Positions 1 through 10,418 of a stretch of DNA of 64,000 bases are shown here, one piece after another. Position 1 is the first letter of the stretch. Each line of letters begins with the position of its first letter. This DNA is from Ideonella sp. (GTDB lineage Bacteria; Pseudomonadota; Gammaproteobacteria; Burkholderiales; Burkholderiaceae_C): contig JADKIA010000030.1 of NCBI GenBank assembly GCA_016721465.1, positions 372,001 to 436,000 on the forward strand. Direction: 5' to 3'. The translations under genes and the position numbers were made by a program. Under the pieces are notes generated by a model that was given only the letters and a program-made list of their open reading frames with translations, did no database searches and was not told the DNA's origin.

Positions 1-3000
1 CGCAGTCGGCGCCACCCCGACCACGTTCTTGTAGACCAGTTTCACGAAGTCGGTGTTGCCATGCGAGCCGGCCAGCTGCGCAAACAGATCGGTCCTCGTC
101 GCCAGGCCCACCAGGTCGGCGTAGGAAAGGCCCGAATCGAGCAAACCCAGCCCGATGCCCACGATCTCCTTGTTGCTCAGGTATTGCTTTCCAAACAGCG
201 CACCCAGGAGCTTTGCCGTCGATCCGGCATGGCCATCCAGATCGATGGCCAGCAAGCGGTCACTGAAGGACAGGCGCTCGACGGTGCTCAGCTGGTCCAC
301 GTCGCCGGCGCTGTCTTGCACCCAGAATTCGCTGCCGTGCTTGGACAACCCATAGCTGCCGCGACTGCCGGTGAAGACAGCGAAGTCGATGCCGCCTGCG
401 CCATCGAGGTGGTCGCTCCCGACGCCGCCCTCGAGCCTGTCGGGCCCGGGGCCGCCCTTCAGCACATCGCTGCCGCCCATGCCGCGCAGCAGACTGCCGA
501 GGTCGTTGGCGATCAGGGTGTCCGCCCCGTCACCACCAATCCCTTCGGCGATGATGGTGCCCGCTGCGATCTTCAGGTTGGCACCGTTCAACACCGAAAG
601 CGAGCGACCCGACAGGTCAAGGCGGTTGTCCAGCCCCAAGGCACCCGCATTCAGGACGTTCCTGCCGCCGTCCGGGTCGGACAGGACGGCACGGGACGGA
701 TCGGTGGCAACGACCGTGGGGTACTCGTTCGTGTAGACGTAGGTGTTGTCCCTGCTGTAGGGGCTGCCGATGAGGTCGAGCGTCCAGTCGTTGAAGGTTC
801 CCGTGGCGCCTTGATCCGCGTCGGAGATGTAGAGCCCCCAACTGCCGACCGAACTCTCGCCCCAGTTGAGCACCGAGTCGAAAGTGAAATGGATGTCGTG
901 CTGCGACGACCCATAGGCACTCAGCGCACCCTGTGCCGGACGCCACAACAGGAAGCTCGTCGTACCGGCGGGCGACAGCAGCAGAATCTGCAGGTCTCCG
1001 ACGAAGGGGTGGGTGACGTTCACGGTGACGTCGACCCGCTCGACATTCATGTCCTCGCTCACGTTGATTGAACTGAACACGCCATTGACATCGTTGTCCG
1101 GGATGGCCGCCTTGACGGACTTCGACAGCACGATCTCCTTGGTGTTCGACACCGTGTGGGCCTGGTCGTCCCAGCTCGCGGCCAGCCGGACCGCCGCCAA
1201 GGCGTCGACCTGACCGAAGCCCGTGGCGTGCGAGTAGGCATTGAAATGCAATCCGCCGCCATTCCAGTCGAACGCCCCGTTGGTCTCCCACTTGCCAACG
1301 CCCACGTCCACTTGCTTGGCGCTGTACGCGAGGATCTGCTGAACATCCCGGTACCCCAGGCGCGGATTCGCCTCCAGCATCAAGGCCACCACGCCAGACA
1401 CCACCGGGGCCGAGAAGGACGTGCCGTCGACATAGTCGAATTCGCCCGCCGCGCCGCCGCTCGCGCCCACCCGATCGGTGGTCAGGATGCTGTTCAGGTC
1501 GCTATTGCCGCCGCCGCCGGGTGCGGAGACGAGGATCGATGCGCCCTGCGTGCTGAACGACGAGATCTGGCCGAAATAGTCGGTCGATCCCACGGTGACG
1601 ATGTAGCGGCTGTTCTGGAAATTGTGCAGATTGGTGTCGTCGCCGTAGGAATAGGAATTGCCGGCCGACTGGACGACGATGGTGCCCAGGCCGTGGCGCC
1701 CCGTGGCGGCCAGGTCGGCCAGTGCGGCGAAGGCCGGGGCGAACGCGGGATCCCGGGCGTCGTCCAGAAAGGCCCAGTTGGTGTCGGACTGAAGCAGGTT
1801 GCCGAACCCCCAGGAGTTGTTGAGGATGTCCAGGGACTTGGCGTACTTGAACGCATTGGCGATTTCAACGAAGTACTGTTTCGTGATGGCGTCCGACGTG
1901 TAGAGCGACACCAGTTGGGCGTTGTACGACACCCCGACCACGCCTTTGCCGTCGTTGGCCGCGCCGATGACTCCGGCCACCCAGGTGCCATGGTTGTCGC
2001 TGGCCGTTTGGGGAGCGCCACCGGTGGTCAGGGTGTAGGCTGCCCGGCCGAGTGACAGGTTGGTGTTGGCGGTCAGGTCGGCATTCAGGCTGTCGATGCC
2101 TTGATCGAAGATGCCGATCTTGATGCCCTTGCCCGTGGCCAGCTGCCACGCAAACGGCGCACGGATGGTGTACAGATACCATTCAAAGCCGATGAGCTCG
2201 TCCTTGGGCATGGACGCGACGAGCTCGGCCGGCAGGTCATCGTCGATGATGATCCCGAGCGGCGATTCCGACGCCGTGGCGTTCTTCAGGTTGCTCAGGG
2301 CCAGTTCGAACCCTCGTGCGGGCTCGAAGTAGGTGTTGCCCAGGACCGGCACGTTGACCGTGGCCGACAGCTTGCCGGCCGGAATCGTGACGGTGAGGTG
2401 GACCGCTTGATAGTCCGTGCCGGCGACCGCCGTCTGATCGACGGTATCGACCTGAACTTGCACATCGACCGGTGACTTGGCGGACAGGCTCAGCGTGAAG
2501 ACCAGGTTCTTGGTTCCGCTGTCGCCCTCCAGTACCGACGGAGAATTGGACGTGAGGGCCGGTGTCTTCCAGGCGGTCAGGGCATAGGCCCCGACGTCCT
2601 GAAGCCGGAGCCCGGAGACCTCGACGAAATACGTGCCCGACGTCGTCGGCAGGTACTCGCAATACCCCGATCCGAAAGCCTCGGTTTCCAGGCCGAGTGA
2701 ATCAAAGACCTTGACCTCGGCGTCGCTCACGGCACCCGTCAGCGCAAAGCTGTAGGTTTGCCCAGCCGACAACGAGATCTTGTGCCAGTCGGCGTCCGCA
2801 GCGGTTTCGAGGTTTCCAGACTTGGCGGTGCCCAGGGCAAGAACACTCCTGGTGTCGGTGCCGGCCGTGAAATCGTCGATCCGGTTGGACGTGAGCCAAA
2901 CCTCGTAGAAGCCCGTGTTGACGGCACTGGCTCGATACGATTCGGCATCGACGTAGTACACGCCGCTGACTTGCGGCGTGAGGTTGATGGTTTCGACTCC

Positions 3001-3243
3001 CCCGGGGCCTGCGGCGTCGGCGTAGACCAATTGCGTGCCGGCCGAATTTCTCAGAACGAGGTAGGAGTCCATCGTCGGACTCGCCATCTGAATCTTGTAG
3101 GCCGTGCCCGCGAGAAGGTAGGTCACATACCAATCGGTATCCGAGGATGGGTCGATGAAGCCATAGACCGATCCACTGACATTGATCCATCCGATCGTGG
3201 CGGTCGAGCCACCGATGTCTGTTGAGCCCTCGGAAATGGACAT
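1..3243 (-). CDS. Secreted subtilisin-like (S8) protease with P-domain, RTX repeats and DUF4214, 3' end off the window
   Basis: The leftward frame is open from an ATG at 3243 to the window edge (1081 codons, no stop), so the C-terminus is missing. The first ~250 residues look like tandem pre-peptidase (PPC-like) beta-domains. The S8 catalytic domain follows, with Asp380 (IGIFDQGID), His418 (NHGTWVAG), oxyanion Asn529 (QSAGN) and Ser609 (DGTSFSAP). A proprotein-convertase P-domain (VTHPFVGDLQI) lies at about 690-800. Glycine-rich RTX calcium-binding nonapeptides (GGDGADTLI, GGSDVLKGG, GSDHLDGAGG) come next, then the start of a DUF4214 domain (FVKLVYKNVVG) at the edge. There is no N-terminal signal peptide, as expected for type I secretion via a C-terminal signal. 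The rightward frames here are antisense shadows. Confidence 0.9.
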   Translation of the reverse strand, partial: MSISEGSTDIGGSTATIGWINVSGSVYGFIDPSSDTDWYVTYLLAGTAYKIQMASPTMDSYLVLRNSAGTQLVYADAAGPGGVETINLTPQVSGVYYVDAESYRASAVNTGFYEVWLTSNRIDDFTAGTDTRSVLALGTAKSGNLETAADADWHKISLSAGQTYSFALTGAVSDAEVKVFDSLGLETEAFGSGYCEYLPTTSGTYFVEVSGLRLQDVGAYALTAWKTPALTSNSPSVLEGDSGTKNLVFTLSLSAKSPVDVQVQVDTVDQTAVAGTDYQAVHLTVTIPAGKLSATVNVPVLGNTYFEPARGFELALSNLKNATASESPLGIIIDDDLPAELVASMPKDELIGFEWYLYTIRAPFAWQLATGKGIKIGIFDQGIDSLNADLTANTNLSLGRAAYTLTTGGAPQTASDNHGTWVAGVIGAANDGKGVVGVSYNAQLVSLYTSDAITKQYFVEIANAFKYAKSLDILNNSWGFGNLLQSDTNWAFLDDARDPAFAPAFAALADLAATGRHGLGTIVVQSAGNSYSYGDDTNLHNFQNSRYIVTVGSTDYFGQISSFSTQGASILVSAPGGGGNSDLNSILTTDRVGASGGAAGEFDYVDGTSFSAPVVSGVVALMLEANPRLGYRDVQQILAYSAKQVDVGVGKWETNGAFDWNGGGLHFNAYSHATGFGQVDALAAVRLAASWDDQAHTVSNTKEIVLSKSVKAAIPDNDVNGVFSSINVSEDMNVERVDVTVNVTHPFVGDLQILLLSPAGTTSFLLWRPAQGALSAYGSSQHDIHFTFDSVLNWGESSVGSWGLYISDADQGATGTFNDWTLDLIGSPYSRDNTYVYTNEYPTVVATDPSRAVLSDPDGGRNVLNAGALGLDNRLDLSGRSLSVLNGANLKIAAGTIIAEGIGGDGADTLIANDLGSLLRGMGGSDVLKGGPGPDRLEGGVGSDHLDGAGGIDFAVFTGSRGSYGLSKHGSEFWVQDSAGDVDQLSTVERLSFSDRLLAIDLDGHAGSTAKLLGALFGKQYLSNKEIVGIGLGLLDSGLSYADLVGLATRTDLFAQLAGSHGNTDFVKLVYKNVVGVAPTA

Positions 3244-3372
3244 GTCATGCTCCCTGCCAATGGCGAAGTAAAGGATTGCCCGCACAAACCTGTGGCCGAC
3301 TGGGTCATCGGCGATTCGCGCTCGGACGCCTGAACGCTAGCATGAGGTCGCCACGACGAGGGCTGTGCTGCG

Positions 3373-4668
3373 TCAGTGCCGGGCGCGGGCACCCGAGGCG
3401 ATGATGGGCGCCGCCGCGTTGAGCGTCTCGATCGCGAAACCGGCGGCTGCCTTGTAGCGGGCCATGAACGCGTCGCGTTCGGAAGCGGGGATCACATCGT
3501 CGATGTTGTCGAACACGCCACCGCAGCGCTCGTCGACCAGGCCCAGGATGCCGAAAGGCCCGGCACCGCGATTGCGCAACACCAGGGCCGAGACGTCGGC
3601 GCAGAGCTTGTCGTCGTAGGCCCGCAGCGCTGCAGGCGTGACACCCTGCTGAACCATGGCCGCCCCGAGCACGCGGGTGTCGACGATGGCCTGGCTGGCG
3701 CCGTTCGAGCCCACCGGGTACATCACATGGGCCGCGTCGCCGAGCAGTGCCACACGCCCGTCCACCCAGGACGGCACCGGGTCGCGATCGATCATCGGGT
3801 ACTCGAAGATCTCCTTCGCACCGCGCAGCAGGGCCGGCACGTCCAGCCAGCCGTAGTTCCAACCTTCGAAATGCGCGATGAAGTCTTCCACCGCCACGCG
3901 CTGGTTCCAGTCGCCCTTGGGCCAGCCCTCGGAGTTGTCCTGGGTGATCTCGGCAATCCAGTTGATGGTGGCCAACCCGGTGGCCGGATCCGGTGGCGAG
4001 ATCGGGTAGAGCACCACCCGGTGGCGCAGCGAACCCAGCCCGACGAAGGACGAGCCGGTGCGGATGGGTACGCCCGGCGTGGTACCGCGCCACATGACCG
4101 CCCCGCCCCACTGGATGGGCGGTTGACTGGGGTGCATCTGCGCGCGCACGGCGGAATGCAGGCCATCGGCCGCCACGAGCAGCCGCCCCGCGATTTCCAT
4201 TCGTTGCCCATCCCTCGTTTCGACCAAGGCCGTGACCGCGTCGTCTTCATTGCGGTAGCCGGTGACGCGATGGCCCAGGCGCACGGCCTGCGGGCCGAGG
4301 CGCGCCAGCACCGCATCGTGCAGCAGCTTCTGCAGATATCCACGGTGCACGGCGTACTGCGGCCAGCGGTAGCCGGCGAGCAAGCCGCGGGGCTCGGCGT
4401 AGACGTCGTTGCCGTTGCGGCCCACCAGTGCCCACTCCTGGGCCTGCACGCCAATGCTGCCGAGTGCCGCATCGTCGAAGCCAAGATCGTAGAGCTCGCG
4501 CACGGCATTGGGCTGCAGGTTGATGCCCACGCCCAGCGGCTGAAGTTCGGCCACGGCCTCGTACACCACGCAGGGCACGCCGATCTGGTGCAGCGTGAGG
4601 GCCAGGGTCATGCCCCCGATGCCGCCGCCAGCGATCAGGACGGGGAGGGTGTCGTGCGGGTCGTTCAT
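3373..4668 (-). CDS. FAD-dependent monooxygenase (PhzS/salicylate hydroxylase-like)
   Basis: Class A flavoprotein of 431 aa, predicted to hydroxylate an aromatic or related small substrate using FAD and NAD(P)H in the cytoplasm. An N-terminal Rossmann GxGxxG (IAGGGIGGM, residues 12-20), a central VAADGLHSAVR DG motif and the FAD-ribityl motif GDAAHVMYPVGSNGAS are visible in order. I start it at the ATG at 4668 (MNDPHDTLPV), directly before the Rossmann strand; an in-frame ATG at 4677 and further upstream codons are possible but add non-conserved residues. It is followed 129 nt later by the S8 protease gene on the same strand. The substrate cannot be deduced. Confidence 0.88.
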   Translation of the reverse strand: MNDPHDTLPVLIAGGGIGGMTLALTLHQIGVPCVVYEAVAELQPLGVGINLQPNAVRELYDLGFDDAALGSIGVQAQEWALVGRNGNDVYAEPRGLLAGYRWPQYAVHRGYLQKLLHDAVLARLGPQAVRLGHRVTGYRNEDDAVTALVETRDGQRMEIAGRLLVAADGLHSAVRAQMHPSQPPIQWGGAVMWRGTTPGVPIRTGSSFVGLGSLRHRVVLYPISPPDPATGLATINWIAEITQDNSEGWPKGDWNQRVAVEDFIAHFEGWNYGWLDVPALLRGAKEIFEYPMIDRDPVPSWVDGRVALLGDAAHVMYPVGSNGASQAIVDTRVLGAAMVQQGVTPAALRAYDDKLCADVSALVLRNRGAGPFGILGLVDERCGGVFDNIDDVIPASERDAFMARYKAAAGFAIETLNAAAPIIASGARARH

Positions 4669-4756
4669 GGTGCGCATTGTCGCCACTCGGTTTCGCTCGG
4701 CGGATCCTGGCACCGGACCCGATCGGCTGCCCTCAGAGCTTTTGCCTCCGCCGCGT

Positions 4757-5262
4757 CGCCGGGGGCGGGGGGGGGTGGCCGGCGGCGGGGGGGGCGGCCT
4801 CCCCCCCCCGCCCGCCCCCGCCCACCCCCCCCCGCGCGCAGGCCGGCCGGGCCGGCTCTCTCCCCCCCACCCTGCCGGGGGGGGGGGGGGCCCCCGCCCC
4901 CGCGCCCCCCGCCCCCCCCCCCCCCTTGCTGGGGCTCGGGCCGCGGCCCCCCCGGGGGGGGGGCCGTGCCCCGGCGGCCCCGGGCCGGCGGCGGGGCCCC
5001 CCCCCCCCGCCGCGGGGCGGGGGGGGGGGGGGGCCCCCCCGGCCCCCCGGCCGCTCGCTCGGCCCCCCCGCCGCCGCGCCCCGCCCCCCCCGGAGGCCCC
5101 GGGGGGGCCCCCCCGGCCGCGCGGGGGGGGCCCGCGGCCGCCGCCGGGCGCGGGGGGGGGGGCCCCCGGGGGGGCCGCGGGCCCCCGGCCGCCGCCCCCC
5201 GGCCACGCCGGCCCCGGTCCCTTCCGGGGGCCCCGCCCTGCTCTTGTGCCGGCCGTCCATCT
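4757..5262. other. G/C homopolymer block, probable sequencing/assembly artefact
   Basis: Natural-looking sequence gives way within a few tens of bases to runs of G or C with almost no A or T, then returns to normal near 5230-5262. Every frame of such DNA is open, giving fake Gly/Pro/Arg-rich reading frames. No biological repeat unit is visible. The likely origin (inference) is dark-cycle poly-G reads from two-colour chemistry absorbed into the assembly. The upstream region of the monooxygenase gene may therefore be missing. Confidence 0.8.
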
Positions 5263-5284
5263 CGCGCCTTCTTCAGACGACTGG

Positions 5285-5562
5285 TCAGGGTCGCCAGCTG
5301 CGCGGTCCCGGCCCGTTGCCGCCCGAGTCGATCACGTGGGAGGGCCCTTGCAACGTCGGCGTAGCCAGGTCGAAGCACCCGTCGGCACCGGTCGGGCCGC
5401 CATTGGGATCGATCGGGGTGATGAATTTCGTGATCGGGCCGACGAAAAGCGGCGCATTGCCGAACTCGCCGCCCTTGGCCCAAACCCCGTCGGGGTAGGT
5501 CGCGTTGCCACCCACCGCAACGGCGAGGTAAATGCCCGTTGACGCGTAGTACCGGTAAAGAA
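5285..5562 (-). CDS. C-terminal fragment of an unidentified protein, trapped between artefact blocks
   Basis: Between two homopolymer blocks, about 280 nt of ordinary sequence encodes a coherent leftward C-terminus ending at a stop at 5285-5287. It begins around YRYYASTGIYLAVAVG and continues through PDGVWAKGGEFGNAPLF, FITPIDPNGG and LQGPSHVIDSGGNG. The start and most of the gene are lost in the 5563-5970 block. The YRYY...YLAV pattern resembles beta-sandwich segments found at the C-termini of some secreted bacterial proteins, but I cannot assign a family. The two cysteine-poor, Gly/Pro/Asn-rich stretches suggest an extracytoplasmic protein. Confidence 0.45.
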
Positions 5563-5970
<408 letters not shown>

Positions 5971-6057
5971 TCGGCACCCGCACGGTTCGCGCCGATGTGT
6001 CGACCCCGTTCGCGAACGGCCTGCGTGTAAGTGGAATCACCACCCACAGGAGCCCGC

Positions 6058-6906
6058 ATGCACAGCCCCCTCAACCCCAGCCGCCTGACCCGGCGCGAAT
6101 GCATCTTCACTGCCGTTGCGTTCCTGGCACCCATCATGGCCGCCTGCTCGACCGGGGCCATGGCCATGCCGACACCCGTCGAGCTGTCGGTGGTCGACCG
6201 GGAAACCGGGCAGCCACTGCAGGTCCACCGCTGGAACGGGCAGTCCTTCGTGGCCGGACGGCCGGGGGTCAGGTACGCGTTGCGACTGCAGAACCGCTCG
6301 AGCGGCCGCGCGCTGGCGGTCTTGTCGGTCGACGGGGTCAACGTGATCTCGGGCCAAGCGGCCAACTGGAGCCAGGCTGGATATGTCCTCGAGCCCTGGA
6401 CGACGTACGACATTGCCGGTTGGCGCAAGAGCGACACGGCGATCGCGGCGTTCGAGTTCGCGCCGCTGAGCCAGTCCTATGCGGCGCGGACGGGCCGGCC
6501 AGGGCATGTCGGTGTGCTGGGCATGGCGGTGTTCCTTGAAAGGCCGGCAGCTGCGCCGTCGCCACGCACCGCGGCTGCGCCGGCGGCAGCCGCCGATCGG
6601 GCGGAGGCAGCCCCTGGGGCCTCGAGGTCGGCCGGCACTGTGGACGGTGCGATGAACGACGCCCAGGTCGCGAAGCGGGAGCGGCTGGGCACTGCGCATG
6701 GGCAACGAGAGTGGTCGGTCGTCGAGCAGACCGATTTCCAGCGCATGAGCCACTCGCCGCAGGCCGTGGTCAGGATCGAGTACGACAGCTTCGAGAACCT
6801 GGTGGCCGCCGGCATCATTTCGCCGGTGCGGCGGCACGCGCGGCCCGAGCCGTTTCCGGGCAACGAGCGCGGGGTCGACTACGTTCCGGACCCACCAGCA
6901 CGCTAG
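6058..6906 (+). CDS. Exported lipoprotein-like protein of a conserved beta/gamma-proteobacterial family
   Basis: 282 aa. I start at ATG 6058 because AGGAG sits 5 nt before it; the frame upstream enters the artefact block. The N-terminus (LTRRECIFTAVAFLAPIMAACS) is a signal peptide with a possible lipobox ending at the Cys of MAAC; cleavage after AMA is the alternative. The next ~150 residues (ELSVVDRETGQPL, RSSGRALAVLSVDGVN, WTTYDIAGWRKSD, FEFAPLSQSYAARTG) form a compact domain I recognise as recurring in uncharacterised proteobacterial proteins. An Ala/Pro-rich linker and a C-terminal segment containing RIEYDSFENLVAAGII follow. Function unknown; probably envelope-associated. Confidence 0.75.
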   Translation: MHSPLNPSRLTRRECIFTAVAFLAPIMAACSTGAMAMPTPVELSVVDRETGQPLQVHRWNGQSFVAGRPGVRYALRLQNRSSGRALAVLSVDGVNVISGQAANWSQAGYVLEPWTTYDIAGWRKSDTAIAAFEFAPLSQSYAARTGRPGHVGVLGMAVFLERPAAAPSPRTAAAPAAAADRAEAAPGASRSAGTVDGAMNDAQVAKRERLGTAHGQREWSVVEQTDFQRMSHSPQAVVRIEYDSFENLVAAGIISPVRRHARPEPFPGNERGVDYVPDPPAR

Positions 6907-7052
6907 GCCAGACCGCGAGGCGTTCGGGCTGCCGCGCGACCCGCATGGTCCAGCCGAATCGGGTTGATACCCTGAGCGGCAGGCTGCCTCGGCCGTATAC
7001 CATCCACGCCCGGCGGTGGCCATCGTGCACGGCAAGCCGGGAGGGGGTGGCC

Positions 7053-10000
7053 ATGAACTCGAAATCGGTGCTTGACCAGCTGGCGCAGCCTGCACACCGT
7101 GCGGGCCGCGGGCGCACTGCCGAGGCATCGGCCCGCGACGCGTCGCTCTCACTGGCCGATGTGCTCGAGCAGGAGTTGGCGGAAATCCGCGGCAGTGAGC
7201 TGCCTGCGCCCTTGCCTTGGACTTTCACCGCGGAGCAGATGCGGCAGCCCGTCGAGCTGCGCGCCCGGTTGGTCGATGGGCGCGACCCGGTATCGCGTGG
7301 CCTGGCCGTGGACGAGCTGTCGGCGCTGGTGATCACGTTGCGCGCACAGGGGGCGCCAAAGGACGCTGCGGCGACGACGGCACTTTGCCAGGACCTGGCC
7401 GATGCGTTCAATGCGCTGCTGGAACGGGCCGACCTGTACCCGAGCGCATCCGTCCGCGGCGCCCAAGGTCGCCATCAAGGGCAGAAGAAGGCCCAGCGCT
7501 TCGAGGGTTTGCGCTTGCGATCGCAAACCAGCGAGTGCATCGAGGCAGGGCCGATCAGCGAGCGCAACCGCCTGATCCTGGAGGATGCGTTCCCCGAGAT
7601 CCAGCGCCGCGACGATGCGCGCCTGGCCGCGCATTTCGCGCAGGTCCATCGACACAAGATGGCGGCCTTGTGCCTGTCGGGGGGCGGCATACGCAGCGCG
7701 AGTTTCGGGCTTGGCGTGGTGCAGGGGCTGGCGCGGCTGGGCCTGATCAAGCACTTCGACTACCTGTCCACCGTCTCTGGCGGCGGCTACCTGGGCGGGT
7801 GGTTGAGTGCGTGGATCCAGCGCGCCGGCCGCGACCATGTGGTCAAGGCCTTGACCGAAGGCAGCGGCCGACCGCTCGCGCCCGAGCCTGGTCCGATCTC
7901 GCACATCCGCACCTACAGCAGCTACTTGAGTCCGCACATCGGCATCCGATCCGCCGACACCTGGACGCTGGTGGCGATCTACCTGCGCAACCTGCTGTTG
8001 AACTGGTTTGTCCTGATCCCGCTGCTGGCGGCCGCATTGGCCACGCCCCAATTGCTGATTGCATTGACGCGGCTGCCCCATCGGGAGCCTGGAGGCCAGG
8101 CGCTGCTGTCGGACGACCTCTTCGTGGGCGTGGTCGGCTTGCTGTCCCTGTTGATCTTCGCCTGTGTCGTGGCGTCTGTGCGTTATGTTCACGCCAATCT
8201 GCCGCTCAGATCGCCGGATGGTTCAGGTGCAGTCCACGACCCCAAGCGGGATCACCGCAGCTTCATCCGATGGTGCCTGTTGCCCATCCTGGCGGCGGTG
8301 GTCGGCGGAACCATCGTCTGGGCATGGATCGCCGCAGGCAAGGTGCCGCTGGTGACGCTGCCGAATGGCCCGGGCCATTGGCAACTGTTGGTCGAAGGCT
8401 GGCCCCGTCCCCTGCATTCGGCCTGGGCCTGGTGTGGCGCAGGGGCCCTGGCGCACTTGCTGGGGTGGCTGCTCGTGCCGCGGCAGCGCTCCTGGAGCAA
8501 TCTGGTGATGATCCTGGTCACCGGTGGGCTGGGCGGGCTGGCCGTTGGCGCCATTGCGCACAGCCTGGTGCCGGACGCACCGGCGCGCAGCGTGGAGCGG
8601 CTTCAGCAATACGCCAACTACATCTCCTTTGCCGTGCCCGCCCTGCTGGCCACGGTGCTGGTCTTTGGCCATGTCTACGTCGGTTTGACCAGCCGCCGGC
8701 AATCCGATCCGATGTTCGAGTGGACCGCCCGCAGCAGCGCCTGGTTGCTGATGACGATCTTTGCCTGGTTGCTCGGGTTCGGCATCGTCATCCTCGCGCC
8801 GCTGGGGCTGGCCTGGATCGTCAAGGAGATCGAATTGGCGGGGCAGGTCGGCACCACGCAGGTCATTGGCAGCGTCGTCGGCTTGTTCGCCGGCGCGGCC
8901 ACCCTGCGCCAGGCCTTCGAGGCACCGATCGCGCCCGGTCAACAACAGGTCGGCAAGCCGGCCTTGGCTGCTCGGTTGGGGCAACTGATCGGCTTGCCGA
9001 TCTTCCTGTTCACCCTGTTTGCCCTGTTGTCTTACTTCGTGGGTTGGCTGATGGAGCTCGGCGATCAGCTGACGCCCATGTTCAAGGACTATTCCTGCAG
9101 CGTGGGCGATGGCGCTGCGGCCGGCAGCGAAGGATCGCATGGCCACTACGGTGCGGTGTTGAACGCGGTGGTGTGCGGCTCGGTGTGGTCCGCAGGCCTG
9201 GTCGTCCTGGCCCTGATCGGTGGTGGGCTGCTGCTGTCCTTGCGCATCGACACCAATCGCTTCTCGCTGCATGGCATGTACCGTGCACGCCTGATCCGCA
9301 CCTTCCTGGGCGCTTCGCGGACCGACCAGGAGCGCGATCCGAACCGCTTCACCGGCTTTGACGAAGCGGACGACATGCCGCTGGCCGACTGCCTGCACCG
9401 GGGCCGGCCGGCCCCGTTCCTGGTGGTCAACGCGGCGCTGAACCTGGTCAACCGCGATGAGCTGTCGTCGCAGCAGCGCAAGGCCATGTCGTACACCTTC
9501 ACGCCCTTGCACTGCGGCGCGTCGCGGCTGGGCTATCGCCAGACGAAGGACTATGCCGGCGGCCTCAGCCTGGGCACGGTGGTGACGATCTCCGGTGCGG
9601 CGGCCAGCCCCGAAATGGGTTACCACTCCACGCCCTTGCTGTCGTTCCTGCTGACCTTGTTCAACATCCGCCTGGGCTGGTGGCTGGGCAACCCAGGCTA
9701 TGCAGGCCGACACAACTTCCGCCAGGTGTCGCCGGCATCATCGGTGAAGCCGATCATCGACGAGGCACTGGGGCGCACCGACGACCAGAACTCGAGCGTC
9801 TACCTTAGCGATGGCGGGCACTTCGAGAATCTGGGCCTGTACGAAATGGTCTTGCGTCGCTGCCACTGGATCGTGGCCAGCGACGCCGGTTGCGACTCGC
9901 AGGGCGCCTTCGAGGATCTGGGCAATGCCATCCGGCGCATCCAGGTCGATTTCGGCATCCCGATCACCTTCACCAAGGTGCCGATCTACTGTCGCGACGG

Positions 10001-10418
10001 CGGCAATCAGCACGAGACCGACGCCACCTACTGCGCCATTGGTCGGATCATGTATTCCGAGGTCGATGGGCCGGCCGCCGAGGACGGCATCCTCATCTAC
10101 ATCAAGCCGGCCTTCTACGGCACCGAGCCCCCGGACGTCTTCAACTATGCGCGCACCAGCCCGGACTTTCCGCACGAGTCCACCGCCAACCAGTTCTTCA
10201 CCGAGGCCCAGTTCGAGAGCTACCGCCGACTCGGGCAGGTGATCATCGAGCACATCACACCACCCTTGGCGGCAGGTTCCTCGCCCGGGTCAGCCCCCAC
10301 CACGCAAGCGCCGCAGGCCGATGCGGCTGCGCTCGATCAGCGAAGCAGGGCGCTCGATGCCGTGGTCTGCAGGGTGGCTTCGCACTTGCATGCCTCGGGT
10401 GCAAGCCGTTCGATGTAG
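7053..10418 (+). CDS. Large multi-spanning patatin-like phospholipase
   Basis: 1121 aa from ATG 7053, which has GGAGGGGG 5-12 nt upstream; the frame is open further upstream but that part overlaps the previous gene and is not protein-like. Patatin signatures are split by a membrane region. The oxyanion-hole loop SGGGIRSASFG (about residues 208-218) and nucleophile elbow STVSGGGYLGG (about 239-249) come first. Some eight to ten hydrophobic segments follow between ~300 and ~760. The catalytic-Asp motif YLSDGGHFENLGLYE lies near residue 920. Expected activity is lipid acyl hydrolysis at the inner membrane. It is much longer than soluble patatins (~300-400 aa) but matches a known bacterial membrane subgroup. 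It lies 146 nt after the lipoprotein-like gene and may be co-expressed with it. Confidence 0.88.
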   Translation: MNSKSVLDQLAQPAHRAGRGRTAEASARDASLSLADVLEQELAEIRGSELPAPLPWTFTAEQMRQPVELRARLVDGRDPVSRGLAVDELSALVITLRAQGAPKDAAATTALCQDLADAFNALLERADLYPSASVRGAQGRHQGQKKAQRFEGLRLRSQTSECIEAGPISERNRLILEDAFPEIQRRDDARLAAHFAQVHRHKMAALCLSGGGIRSASFGLGVVQGLARLGLIKHFDYLSTVSGGGYLGGWLSAWIQRAGRDHVVKALTEGSGRPLAPEPGPISHIRTYSSYLSPHIGIRSADTWTLVAIYLRNLLLNWFVLIPLLAAALATPQLLIALTRLPHREPGGQALLSDDLFVGVVGLLSLLIFACVVASVRYVHANLPLRSPDGSGAVHDPKRDHRSFIRWCLLPILAAVVGGTIVWAWIAAGKVPLVTLPNGPGHWQLLVEGWPRPLHSAWAWCGAGALAHLLGWLLVPRQRSWSNLVMILVTGGLGGLAVGAIAHSLVPDAPARSVERLQQYANYISFAVPALLATVLVFGHVYVGLTSRRQSDPMFEWTARSSAWLLMTIFAWLLGFGIVILAPLGLAWIVKEIELAGQVGTTQVIGSVVGLFAGAATLRQAFEAPIAPGQQQVGKPALAARLGQLIGLPIFLFTLFALLSYFVGWLMELGDQLTPMFKDYSCSVGDGAAAGSEGSHGHYGAVLNAVVCGSVWSAGLVVLALIGGGLLLSLRIDTNRFSLHGMYRARLIRTFLGASRTDQERDPNRFTGFDEADDMPLADCLHRGRPAPFLVVNAALNLVNRDELSSQQRKAMSYTFTPLHCGASRLGYRQTKDYAGGLSLGTVVTISGAAASPEMGYHSTPLLSFLLTLFNIRLGWWLGNPGYAGRHNFRQVSPASSVKPIIDEALGRTDDQNSSVYLSDGGHFENLGLYEMVLRRCHWIVASDAGCDSQGAFEDLGNAIRRIQVDFGIPITFTKVPIYCRDGGNQHETDATYCAIGRIMYSEVDGPAAEDGILIYIKPAFYGTEPPDVFNYARTSPDFPHESTANQFFTEAQFESYRRLGQVIIEHITPPLAAGSSPGSAPTTQAPQADAAALDQRSRALDAVVCRVASHLHASGASRSM

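Noticed and set aside
61..3225. Long rightward open frames over 61-3225
   Set aside because: They are antisense to the S8 protease, share its third-position GC bias and show no protein-like motifs.
8223..9713. 496-residue leftward frame inside the patatin gene
   Set aside because: Antisense shadow, Gln/Arg-rich, no motif; patatin motifs run across the region on the other strand.
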